Shown piece by piece: positions 36,901 through 44,029 of a stretch of DNA of 64,000 bases. The notes under the pieces were generated by a model. It was not told the origin of the DNA and made no database searches. It saw nothing but the letters and a program-made list of their open reading frames with translations. This DNA is from Prevotella sp. GTDB lineage: Bacteria; Bacteroidota; Bacteroidia; Bacteroidales; Bacteroidaceae. The position numbers and the translations under genes are program-made. Numbering within the stretch: position 1 is the first letter of the stretch; each line of letters starts with the position of its first letter. The stretch covers positions 1-64,000 of the forward strand of contig JAFZSL010000067.1 of NCBI GenBank assembly GCA_017619375.1, written 5' to 3'.

Positions 36901-37049
36901 TCACGGGGCAGAACCTGCTCTGCTTCACCGATTACCTCGGTCTCGACCCGGAGTTTTCCTACTCCTACAGTTCGCTCATGCAGGGCACGGACTATGCCAA
37001 GGCCACCGCGCCCAGGGCGATAAAGTTTGGTGTCAATCTCAGATTCTAA
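33912..37049 (+). CDS. SusC/RagA-type TonB-linked outer-membrane transporter 2
   Basis: A 1045-residue protein with signal peptide (about 1-25), a short, divergent carboxypeptidase-regulatory-like domain (about 27-100, INGHVFTSTSEPVVDAIVTS), a plug (about 130-250, LQLRGVRSLVAENTPLIVIN) and a barrel ending FGVNLRF. It lacks the VVVGYG phrase at the plug boundary and is more diverged than transporter 1. It precedes the second SusD gene by 57 bp. The two SusCs are far from identical, so the locus probably handles two related ligands or two parts of one. Confidence 0.92.
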   Translation: MSNNMKKLMICLAMAMAWVWGAQAQTINGHVFTSTSEPVVDAIVTSPGCTAARTAADGGFTIKGVGKGNPLTVWHDGYYQRTVYVNDLQGDDLSIFLVEEDKTRYNETVITPFTVSGGSAATTSMANINRKDFALGALSIDNALKGEVTGLQVTNKSGMTGEGAFLQLRGVRSLVAENTPLIVINGVPYMPDANLSQIIGGYSRSLFQSLNSLDIRNITVLKGAEAAAYGSMGSNGVIMIETDQASSTDMNTRISFSAIAGMNWNSKRVPLMNASEYKNYLSDIGLTYYPNMEAFFTDFNFLSDPDANKSYLYQYDTDWQDEIYRNSTTMDYLFRVEGGDNIAKYNISLGYLGDQGTLKNTNSDRYNAQINASVLVSKNFEIRANINTAYLKGQYQEQGMSLETNPMLAAYRRAPLLSPYKSDMYGNLINTYASYWFGAINNEDFIVSNPLSLVNTMTGKNRQYDMNLKIQFIYNPVKNLTLNGIVGMYYNYNQEEAFIPGINNEDVVPLFDQYGQADNTIRVGTNHTFNMYYNVNAAYRLNIGEQHKFNLNAGWQAVTTSYEYDAGFGRNSNNDFYQTLGDAQSLGRYFSGYNNKWNWMNVYAHADWTFNNLVKVGVTGAFDGASSIGKDATRMTFYPAADVVFMAKNLPALSTKDWVDKLNLYANYTITGNSRFSSKYGKYYYTSNPYQTISGIVRANVPNTAIKAEKDQTMNVGLEAALWHNRVQLGIGYYNTKATDVLISGDRSPILGSSLYYNNEAELSSKGLELSLAISPIYTKDFRWTIGGTMTTLDNEVNSLGTLNEMVTTLSDGAQVITRVGENPYAFYGLKSLGVFKTTAEAEAANLTANGMPFQAGDVHYYDANHDGIIDSDDRVVIGSATPDLFGSLFTRFEYKSFALDLTFTYSFGNDAYNAVRRVTESESDFSNQAKSVNRRWLMEGQDTDMPRVRYNDRVGNNAFSDRWIEDAGYVKLRDVTFSYTWNKPLWNFIQGGTAFVTGQNLLCFTDYLGLDPEFSYSYSSLMQGTDYAKATAPRAIKFGVNLRF

Positions 37050-37106
37050 GCATAATATTCTTAGAATTTTTAGATCTTTCGAAAAATCTTCAATTACCAC
37101 AAGAAT

Positions 37107-38852
37107 ATGAAAAAAATGAAACAATTCATAGGCTTCGTCTTCATCCTTGGAGGACTCGCCACGCTCACCGCTTGCTCTGACTTCTGGGACCCGGAGACAG
37201 AGGATGAGTTCAACGGGGAGGATGGCTTCACCAGTAACACCGAGATGTACACCGGTTTCCTGGGCATCATGACCAAGATGCAGGCCATCGGCGACAAGGA
37301 AATCCTGCTCACAGAGACACGAGGCGAACTCATCGAGCCTACCGATGACTCGAGCAACGAACTCATCGCCCTCAATAATTACGAGCCTAACCTCCAGAAC
37401 AATGCCTATGCCAATCCGCAGGGGTACTACGAGGTCATCATCGCCTGCAACGACTACCTTTCCAACATGAGGGACTACAGGAAGAGGCCCAATGTGAACG
37501 AGGAGGCATGGGAGGCTCTCGTGGCTTCCGCCCTCCGCGTGAAGGTGTGGACTTACAAGACGCTGGCTGAAATCTACGGCAAGGCGGTGTGGTTTGACGA
37601 CCCCATCACCGAGGTGACCGAAATCAAGGAAGGCGACCGCTTCCATCTCCTCACACTCGAACCCTTGGTGGACAAATGCCTTGCGGTGATGGACCAGGGT
37701 TTCGAGGGCGTGGACTCTCAAAAAGACATCGACTGGTATGAATGGCTCGACCCCACCCACAGCGTCAGCCTTTCCAGCAGCCAGTATCGCAAGTGGAACT
37801 ATATGACGCCGCCTTACGCCGGACTCTATGCCGAACTCTGCCTGTGGAAGGGTGCCTTGCAAGATGCTGCCAACCAGGATGCCACCGCCGCTTACAAGAA
37901 GGCCGCCGACATCCTGCTCGCTGCTCTCGGAACACAAATCAACGTCACTTCCGACCCCGGTTCCAATGTCTATTGGCTTCCTTCCGGCGCCACCCCTGGA
38001 CATTACTCGCCCATTTGGAACAACAGTCAGCCTTATCCCTACGAGGCGGTGGCTGCCATCATCTACGACTATTCCAACAACCAGACCAACACCTTGCTCC
38101 AGCATTTCTCCAACGAGTATCCCAACAAATACCTGTTGAGACCGTCGGAAAATGGAAAGGCGAGGTTCACCGACACGACATTCAACCCTGGAGCCACCAC
38201 CTCCGACACCCGCTACAAATGTATGTTTGGCAACTCCTCCGGCCAGGACTATATCGCCAAGTACAGGCCCGTGGGTAGTACGGCTCGTGTCAATGCATAC
38301 CAGGACGACTGCCACATCTACATCTACCGCGCCACGCAATATCACATGATGCTTTGCGAGGCACTCAACCACCTCAAGCGCTTCATCGCACTGAACGCCG
38401 TTTTCAATTCGGGTGTGAAGGCTGGCGATGCAGACAACTGCTTCCATACCGGCATGGCGGAATGGGAGGGGTTCGCCAGTACCATAGACCCCACCAAGTG
38501 TGACTGGACGGGCACCGCCAACTGGGGAACCCGCAAATATCCGTCGCTCGGCATCAGGGGGTGCTTCACCGGACTCGTGCCGCGCACTATCAAGGACAAC
38601 ACACACGAACTCGGTGAGGTGGGCACATTCAAGTTCAACGACCTCCAACTCCTCGACGAGGCCATGCTGGAGTTCGCCGCCGAGGGCAAGGTGTATCCCA
38701 TGATGAACCGCATGGCGGTGAGATACAATGATGCCTCCATCGTGGCCGACAGGGTGTGTGGGAAATACCAGAACCCATCGCTGGCTGCCACCGTCAGGTC
38801 CAGGATCATGGAAGGAGCCTACTGGGTGCCTTTCGATTTGCAATTCAAGTAA
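37107..38852 (+). CDS. SusD/RagB-type surface lipoprotein 2
   Basis: A 581-residue lipoprotein, lipobox TLTAC (Cys 23), followed by SDFWDPETEDEFNGED, strongly acidic as expected for surface export. Typical SusD elements are ALRVKVWTYKTLAEIYGKAV (TPR region) and the terminal MEGAYWVPF. It is longer than SusD 1, mainly in the middle, where an insertion with YWLPSGATPGHYSPIW is seen. Partner of transporter 2. Confidence 0.9.
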   Translation: MKKMKQFIGFVFILGGLATLTACSDFWDPETEDEFNGEDGFTSNTEMYTGFLGIMTKMQAIGDKEILLTETRGELIEPTDDSSNELIALNNYEPNLQNNAYANPQGYYEVIIACNDYLSNMRDYRKRPNVNEEAWEALVASALRVKVWTYKTLAEIYGKAVWFDDPITEVTEIKEGDRFHLLTLEPLVDKCLAVMDQGFEGVDSQKDIDWYEWLDPTHSVSLSSSQYRKWNYMTPPYAGLYAELCLWKGALQDAANQDATAAYKKAADILLAALGTQINVTSDPGSNVYWLPSGATPGHYSPIWNNSQPYPYEAVAAIIYDYSNNQTNTLLQHFSNEYPNKYLLRPSENGKARFTDTTFNPGATTSDTRYKCMFGNSSGQDYIAKYRPVGSTARVNAYQDDCHIYIYRATQYHMMLCEALNHLKRFIALNAVFNSGVKAGDADNCFHTGMAEWEGFASTIDPTKCDWTGTANWGTRKYPSLGIRGCFTGLVPRTIKDNTHELGEVGTFKFNDLQLLDEAMLEFAAEGKVYPMMNRMAVRYNDASIVADRVCGKYQNPSLAATVRSRIMEGAYWVPFDLQFK

Positions 38853-38880
38853 GGGGGGAGGGTAGGTGGTCCCAGGTAGT

Positions 38881-38940
38881 CCTCGGTAATCCTAAAAAGA
38901 CCTATATCCACCTAAAACCTCCTAAAACCACCTATCTTAT
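38881..38940 (+). repeat. Ten-nucleotide periodic CCT repeat in the susD2 spacer
   Basis: Six consecutive 10-nt units each start with CCT (38881, 38891, 38901, 38911, 38921, 38931), with most of the rest being A and T. It lies in the 123-bp spacer between susD 2 and the large secreted protein gene. The period of one helical turn is striking; no hairpin is formed. Confidence 0.75.
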
Positions 38941-38975
38941 CTTATGATTATTCATCAACCTTTAATATTTTGATT

Positions 38976-41690
38976 ATGAGAAAAATTTTTACGCTAACCT
39001 TGCTGCTTGCGCTTGGCTTGAGTGCAAGCGCACAAGAGACTTACAGGAAGTCATGGGATTTCACCAAATGGAGTTCCAGAACTGTAGAGAACCTGAAAGC
39101 CGAGTCGGCCAAGGGTCCATCCACGGGTGCCTGGTCTGATGTGGAGAAGAAAGATGCCACAGAACCCACCGCAGCCTCCAAGGACAACTGCTTCTGGGAG
39201 GTGACCCACCAGGGAACGGCCGAGGGTGCCACCCTCCAGGCCAATGGCGAGCCGATCGCTGAGTTGGAAGGACTCCTCTACACCAACACCACCGACCGTT
39301 CGTTGGCCATCGCCGTGAACTACCCCGGCCCCGACCCCTCCAGCAGTTTCGGCCCCTATGCAGGAGCCTCCTACCTCTGGTTGGGCGGTTCTAAGAAGAA
39401 CTACTTCGTCATCCCCCACGTGGCTCCCGGAACCATCATCAAGATGGGTGTGGAGTCGCACAAGGTGACCGATGCCCGTGGTGTGAACCTCTATCTCGGT
39501 TTCGGCACTTCCGGCACACAGTTGAAGGACCCGGAGGGCAACAGCGTTGCTGCACCAGTAGCCTATACCGACCAGGAATGGATGGTGCCCACCGATGCTC
39601 CCGACACGCCCAATGACGATGGCACCTACAACATCCAGATCTATAACACCAATGGCTGCCACATCTATTACATCACCGTGGGCGATGGTGACGAACCGCC
39701 TGTGACCAATGCGAAGAAGATAGGCTACCTTTCTGCCAATCTGCATCACAGCGACGCGGCAGACTATGCATTTGCGTTCATCAGCGGCGACAGCCGTTTC
39801 GACGTCACTGAAATCGATGTGACCGTTACACAGCCCACCATGGCAGAGTTGCAGGAATACGACGCCATCGTCATTAGTCCCACCATCGGGGCCGACAACC
39901 CCTACTTGCCCGTCATCAAGCAGGCCATCGCCTTTGTGCCCATGCTCAACCTCAATCCCAACATCTATGAGGCATTGGGTTATGGCAAGGCAGTGAAGAC
40001 CGACGCCACCATGCTCACCGTCACCGATGCCAACAATGCGACGTTTGAGAACTTCGACGTGGCGGCAGGCATCGAATACCTCACCTCCGGCGGCATCACC
40101 GGTGTGGAACTGGGCGACTATTTCGCCAATGACGCCATCCTCGCCAAGGCCGGCGACGTGGTGGCCATGCACATGCACAACAAGACGCGCAACGCCTACA
40201 TGCTCCTCCCAATGCCTCTCGACGACATGCCGCTGATGGCTGAGGACGCACTTGTCAACCTGCCCTCGCAGGCGCTCGCCGTGGTGGCTGACACCAAGAA
40301 CACCGTGATTGCCGTGAGCAAGCCCAACATCCAGCAGAAGTATGAGGACGGACAGACCGTGGTCTCCATCACCGCCGCCAACTCCACTGCCATCTACTAC
40401 ACCACCGATGGTACCGAGCCCACCACTGCCAGCACACGTTATGTCGAACCGTTCGCTGTCACGCAGGCGTGCACCGTCAAGGCCTTCGGCGTGGGCGACG
40501 GATACCTTGATAGCGAGGTGGCCGAGGCTGCCGTAACTATCATGGCCAAGGCTGCTGCTCCTGCCATCGCCGTGGCACGCGAGGCAGGCAAGTCCTCTGT
40601 CTCCTTCACCTGCCCCACAGAGGGTGCAACTGTTTACTATAGTTTCCGCAACACCACCACGGTCACCGAGGCCAAGGCTTATGATGAGCCTGTGGAAATC
40701 ACCGAACCCACCACCATCTATGCCTTCGCCGCCAGCGACAACTTCCTCACCTCCGAGGTGACGAGCCAGTTCGTGGGAGTCGATGGTGTCGATGCCTCCA
40801 CCATCCGCTGGGATGTGCTGGCTCACTTCGACGCCAACGCCGACGACTGGAAGGGCAAAGGCCAGCAGACCAACGAGGCTGGTGAGATCATCAACGCCAA
40901 CTACCTCTTCACATGGGGAAAGAACGCGGGTGAATACTATGACTATGAGTCCATCAAGGAGGTCGTGACCGGTTCCGAGGGACAGGACTCCATCATCTAC
41001 AACCCACGTCAGCCAGAGACCCTCGTGGGTGGCGACTGGGTGGCCAAGTCCATCGGCCAGGTGATGGTATGGGAGAGTCTCAACCTGGGTTACAACATCG
41101 GTGACACCTCCATGCGCAATCCCGACGCCGTGGAGGACATGGTGGGTGTGAACGACGAGCAGGGCATCACAGTCAATGCCATGACCTTCGGCAAGCAGCC
41201 GAGCGACGGTCCGTTCAACGCCAGCCTGGAGACCGTCTCGAAGCAGCAGGCGCCGTTTGATGTCATCGTCTATGCCGGCAACGGCAACGAGGGACAGATT
41301 CCCACGATGCAGATCGAGGTGTCCGCCGACGGCGAGACATGGACGAAGTTGGGCGACATCAACTACTCCCTCATCAAGCGCAACTGGAAGCGCACGAAGG
41401 TGAGTTACGAGGGCACCGATGAAGTGTATGTCCGCGTGCTCCACACCGCCGCGAAGTCAAGCGGCCAGATTTACGACATCTACGTGATGAACAACGGCGA
41501 GAAGTCGAGCCAGTACTCCGAGGCCGCCCTCGACGGTATCGAGACCCTCCTCCCCGCCGGCGACATCGTCCGCACCGAGATCTACACGCTCAACGGCGCA
41601 CGTGTCACCACGATGGTCAAGGGTGTGAACATCATCCGTCGCACCTACGCCAACGGCGTGGTGAAGACCCACAAGGTTATTGTCAGATAA
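38976..41690 (+). CDS. Large secreted multi-domain protein with chitobiase-type repeats and sorting-like tail
   Basis: 904 residues from the ATG at 38976 (a TTG 6 bp upstream is less likely). Signal peptide about 1-20 (LGLSASAQ). Residues about 22-210 form a beta-sandwich opening SWDFTKWSS. Residues about 240-440 include IGYLSANLHHSDAADYAFAF, an alpha/beta segment I do not recognise. Two chitobiase C-terminal-like (CHB_HEX_C) repeats follow: AIYYTTDGTEPTTASTRYV (about 472) and the weaker VYYSFRNTTTVTEAKAYDEP (about 550). The last 35 residues (IYTLNGARV…KGVNIIRRTYANG…HKVIVR) look like a type IX secretion tail. It has no catalytic motif that I can identify. Last gene of the array. Confidence 0.75.
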   Translation: MRKIFTLTLLLALGLSASAQETYRKSWDFTKWSSRTVENLKAESAKGPSTGAWSDVEKKDATEPTAASKDNCFWEVTHQGTAEGATLQANGEPIAELEGLLYTNTTDRSLAIAVNYPGPDPSSSFGPYAGASYLWLGGSKKNYFVIPHVAPGTIIKMGVESHKVTDARGVNLYLGFGTSGTQLKDPEGNSVAAPVAYTDQEWMVPTDAPDTPNDDGTYNIQIYNTNGCHIYYITVGDGDEPPVTNAKKIGYLSANLHHSDAADYAFAFISGDSRFDVTEIDVTVTQPTMAELQEYDAIVISPTIGADNPYLPVIKQAIAFVPMLNLNPNIYEALGYGKAVKTDATMLTVTDANNATFENFDVAAGIEYLTSGGITGVELGDYFANDAILAKAGDVVAMHMHNKTRNAYMLLPMPLDDMPLMAEDALVNLPSQALAVVADTKNTVIAVSKPNIQQKYEDGQTVVSITAANSTAIYYTTDGTEPTTASTRYVEPFAVTQACTVKAFGVGDGYLDSEVAEAAVTIMAKAAAPAIAVAREAGKSSVSFTCPTEGATVYYSFRNTTTVTEAKAYDEPVEITEPTTIYAFAASDNFLTSEVTSQFVGVDGVDASTIRWDVLAHFDANADDWKGKGQQTNEAGEIINANYLFTWGKNAGEYYDYESIKEVVTGSEGQDSIIYNPRQPETLVGGDWVAKSIGQVMVWESLNLGYNIGDTSMRNPDAVEDMVGVNDEQGITVNAMTFGKQPSDGPFNASLETVSKQQAPFDVIVYAGNGNEGQIPTMQIEVSADGETWTKLGDINYSLIKRNWKRTKVSYEGTDEVYVRVLHTAAKSSGQIYDIYVMNNGEKSSQYSEAALDGIETLLPAGDIVRTEIYTLNGARVTTMVKGVNIIRRTYANGVVKTHKVIVR

Positions 41691-41710
41691 GGCTTTTGCA
41701 TATATCACTA

Positions 41711-41747
41711 TCAAAAAATCCTCCCCAGAGCGGGGAGGATTTTTTGA
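41711..41747 (+). terminator. Strong intrinsic terminator of the fasciclin-SusCD array
   Basis: A perfect inverted repeat: TCAAAAAATCCTCCCC (41711-41726), loop AGAGC, then GGGGAGGATTTTTTGA (41732-41747). The GC core followed by six T ends transcription 20 bp after the last gene of the array; the A-tract on the other side makes it potentially bidirectional. Confidence 0.9.
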
Positions 41748-41753
41748 TGATAC

Positions 41754-41795
41754 TCCGACCTCTCCGATCATTCCGATTCCTACATCCCCTCCGAT
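41754..41795. repeat. Nine-nucleotide periodic TCCGA spacer repeat, copy 1
   Basis: TCCGA occurs at 41754, 41763, 41772 and 41790, exactly on a 9-nt grid with one degenerate unit at 41781. The same pattern is found at 43764-43786 and 46283-46323, always just downstream of a gene in a spacer. Confidence 0.75.
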
Positions 41796-41828
41796 TTCTT
41801 GAAAAGACTTGCAACTTTTCTCTTTTTT

Positions 41829-41859
41829 TTTCATTTTGTCGATTTATTTTGTATCTTTG
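41829..41859 (+). promoter_or_regulatory. Promoter of the amidase/GH5 genes
   Basis: TATCTTTG at 41852-41859 with TTTC at 41829-41832 in the -33 position (19-bp spacing). The amidase start codon follows 28 bp downstream. Confidence 0.7.
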
Positions 41860-41887
41860 TCCTGTCAAACAGACAACCATTCATCTG

Positions 41888-42484
41888 ATGAGTTTAAAAA
41901 ATCTTTATTTCACCCTGCTTGCCACCTTCATGGTGGCAAGTGCCATGGCGCTCCAAATGTGTTTACCTGAAAAAAATCGCTATCCCGAGGTGTCCTATCC
42001 CACTCCCAACATCGAGCCCGACACGCGCAATGAGGTGCTTGGCGTCGTGCTGCATCACACGGCGGAGCCTACGGCGGAACGCTCATTGGAAATACTATCC
42101 TCACCAAAGCGCAAGGCGAGTACGCACGTGGTCATTGATTATGATGGCACACGCTACGTGATGGCCCCGCCCGACTCCGTGACATGGCACGCAGGAAAGT
42201 CAGTCCTCAACGGCAGGGAGGCTTGCAACTTCTTCACCGTAGGCATCGAGTTCCAAGGCAACACCGTGGAACGGCCGCTCACCAGCGACCAAGTGGACAG
42301 CGCCATCGAGTACCTCAAGCCCATCATCAAGAAATACGGCATTCCCTTGGAAAACATCGTCACCCATGAGATGGTGCGCAAGGCATACAAACGTCTGCAC
42401 CCGGATGAGAGAGTTTACGACAAGTGTGACATCACGCCTGCAGAGTACCAACGCTTCATGGATGCGCTGCGAGAAGCGCTTTGA
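41888..42484 (+). CDS. N-acetylmuramoyl-L-alanine amidase (Amidase_2 family)
   Basis: 198 residues from the ATG at 41888; the frame is open further upstream but that part crosses the promoter. An N-terminal hydrophobic segment (about 5-22) exports it, ending near ALQMC. Zinc-site candidates are His 56/57 in VVLHHTAE and His 160 in IVTHEMV; WHAG (100-103) and EFQG (121-124) are further family landmarks. The usual final KxDPG is replaced by KCDITP (179-184), a variation at the third metal ligand. Such enzymes cleave the bond between muramic acid and the stem peptide in recycling or remodelling; in Bacteroidota many are small lysozyme-like proteins of prophage style. Confidence 0.85.
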   Translation: MSLKNLYFTLLATFMVASAMALQMCLPEKNRYPEVSYPTPNIEPDTRNEVLGVVLHHTAEPTAERSLEILSSPKRKASTHVVIDYDGTRYVMAPPDSVTWHAGKSVLNGREACNFFTVGIEFQGNTVERPLTSDQVDSAIEYLKPIIKKYGIPLENIVTHEMVRKAYKRLHPDERVYDKCDITPAEYQRFMDALREAL

Positions 42485-42559
42485 TATGGCCTGCAGGACC
42501 ATCCTCTCACTCACTCACCCCCCAAAGAAACATTTATCAACCCTCAAACATACAAAACT

Positions 42560-43714
42560 ATGAAAAAAATCTTATCAGTACTGGCAATCGTTGCCGTGGC
42601 GTTGTGGACCATGACTGCCTGCAAGTCCACGCCAAAAACCGAGACCAAAGGTGAAGAGAACAGTTTCAAAATCAAGCGAGGCACCAACCTGAGCCATTGG
42701 CTCTCGCAGTCGAAAGAGAGAGGTGAGGAGCGGCGCCAGCACATCCAGGAGGATGACTTCCAGAGGCTGGAAGAACTGGGCTTCGATTTCGTGCGCATTC
42801 CCATCGACGAGGAGCAGTTCTGGGACGAGGAAGGCAACAAACTTCCCGAGGCATGGGACTTGTTGGACATGGCCCTCCACTTCTGTGGAAAGTATCATCT
42901 TCGCGCCATTGTGGACCTTCACATCATCCGTTCGCATTATTTCAACGCTGTCAACGAGGGTGGCAAGGATGCCAACACCCTTTTCACCTCCGAGGAGGCA
43001 CAGCAGCAACTCATCGACATGTGGTATCAGTTGTCGGACGTGCTGAAACCCTTCAGCACCGACTCCGTGGCTTATGAGTTCATGAACGAGCCGGTGGCCG
43101 ACGACCATGAGCAGTGGAACCAATTGGTGGCCAAGGTGCACAAGGCACTGCGCGAGCGCGAACCCCAGCGCACCCTCGTCATCGGTTCCAACATGTGGCA
43201 GAGCTACGGGACGATAAAATACCTGAAAGTGCCCGAGGGAGACAAGAACATCATCCTTTCCTTCCACTACTACAACCCCATGATCCTTACTCACTACGGA
43301 GCATGGTGGACACCGTTGGGCAAGTACAAGGGCAAGGTCAACTATCCTGGCATCCTCGTGTCGAAGGAAGACTTTGAGGCTGCTCCCGACTCGATAAAGA
43401 AAGATTTGGAACCCTTCACCACTCAGGAGTGGAACATCGACCAGATCCGCGAAGACTTCAAGGATGCCATCGCGGCGGCGAAGAAATACGACTTGCAACT
43501 CTTCTGTGGCGAATGGGGTGTCTATGAGCCGGTGGACAGGGAGTTGGCCTACAAGTGGTACAAGGACATGCTCAGCGTCTTTGATGAGTTCGACATCGCT
43601 TGGACCACATGGTGCTACGACGCCGACTTCGGCTTCTGGGATCAGAAAAAGAACGATTATAAGGACAAGCCGCTTGTCGACATCCTCATGTCGGGAAAGA
43701 AATTGGAAAAATAA
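42560..43714 (+). CDS. GH5-family glycoside hydrolase lipoprotein (endoglucanase-like)
   Basis: A 384-residue lipoprotein (lipobox TMTAC, Cys 21). The (beta/alpha)8 barrel begins with IKRGTNLSHWL and holds the GH5 acid/base Glu 177 in YEFMNEP and the nucleophile Glu 318 in FCGEWG; His 236 of SFHYYNP and the Arg in FVRIPI are the other conserved active-site residues. GH5 enzymes cut beta-1,4-glucans, mannans or related chains. The gene follows the amidase by 75 bp. It lies 1 kb past the SusCD array but behind a terminator, so a link to that array is possible but unproved. Confidence 0.9.
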   Translation: MKKILSVLAIVAVALWTMTACKSTPKTETKGEENSFKIKRGTNLSHWLSQSKERGEERRQHIQEDDFQRLEELGFDFVRIPIDEEQFWDEEGNKLPEAWDLLDMALHFCGKYHLRAIVDLHIIRSHYFNAVNEGGKDANTLFTSEEAQQQLIDMWYQLSDVLKPFSTDSVAYEFMNEPVADDHEQWNQLVAKVHKALREREPQRTLVIGSNMWQSYGTIKYLKVPEGDKNIILSFHYYNPMILTHYGAWWTPLGKYKGKVNYPGILVSKEDFEAAPDSIKKDLEPFTTQEWNIDQIREDFKDAIAAAKKYDLQLFCGEWGVYEPVDRELAYKWYKDMLSVFDEFDIAWTTWCYDADFGFWDQKKNDYKDKPLVDILMSGKKLEK

Positions 43715-43763
43715 CCAAAATTCCGAAACACCGATTTCTCTGAATCCAGATTATTCCTGATAT

Positions 43764-43786
43764 TCCGACCATTCCGGTTACTCCGA
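43764..43786. repeat. Nine-nucleotide TCCGA spacer repeat, copy 2
   Basis: TCCGA or TCCGG at 43764, 43773 and 43782 on a 9-nt grid, preceded by degenerate units back to 43722 (TCCGA, ACCGA, TCTGA, TCCTGA). It lies between the GH5 stop and the hairpin that follows. Confidence 0.65.
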
Positions 43787-43787
43787 A

Positions 43788-43824
43788 AACCATCCCCTGC
43801 AAATGCTGTTTGCAGGGGATGGTT
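43788..43824. terminator. Sixteen-base-pair perfect hairpin after the GH5 gene
   Basis: AACCATCCCCTGCAAA (43788-43803), a 5-nt loop TGCTG, and its exact complement (43809-43824). The U-run is weak on the plus strand (TTGCC) and slightly better on the minus strand (TTTTC). It may terminate the GH5 transcript, though without a proper poly-U tail an mRNA-stabilising 3' hairpin is equally likely. Confidence 0.6.
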
Positions 43825-43880
43825 GCCTATGGGCCATATTGCATCTCGGGCGAGAGGGGATAAGAGAAAAGAAAGTTTTT

Positions 43881-43911
43881 TTTGTAGATTGATGAAAAAG
43901 GATTATCTTTG
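43881..43911 (+). promoter_or_regulatory. Promoter of the second patatin gene
   Basis: A perfect match: TTTG at 43881-43884, 19 bp, TATCTTTG at 43904-43911. A leader of about 110 bases precedes the ATG at 44030. Confidence 0.85.
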
Positions 43912-44029
43912 CTATCGGTATTGAATGCATTAGGCATGGGCACATGCCTCAACTTGGGGAAAGCATGACGCACACCTGTGCAATCAACCGTAAACCAAGC
44001 TGCTGAAAGGCATTAAGCGAGAAAGAAAA

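Noticed and set aside
36204-38843. Very long open frame antisense to susC2/susD2
   Set aside because: It arises from the GC-rich codon use of the real genes, reads as a low-quality protein, and has no start context; the sense frames have clear signal peptides and domains.
39051-41444. Long open frame antisense to the 904-residue secreted protein
   Set aside because: Same mirror effect; composition is dominated by His, Val and Gly with no domain.
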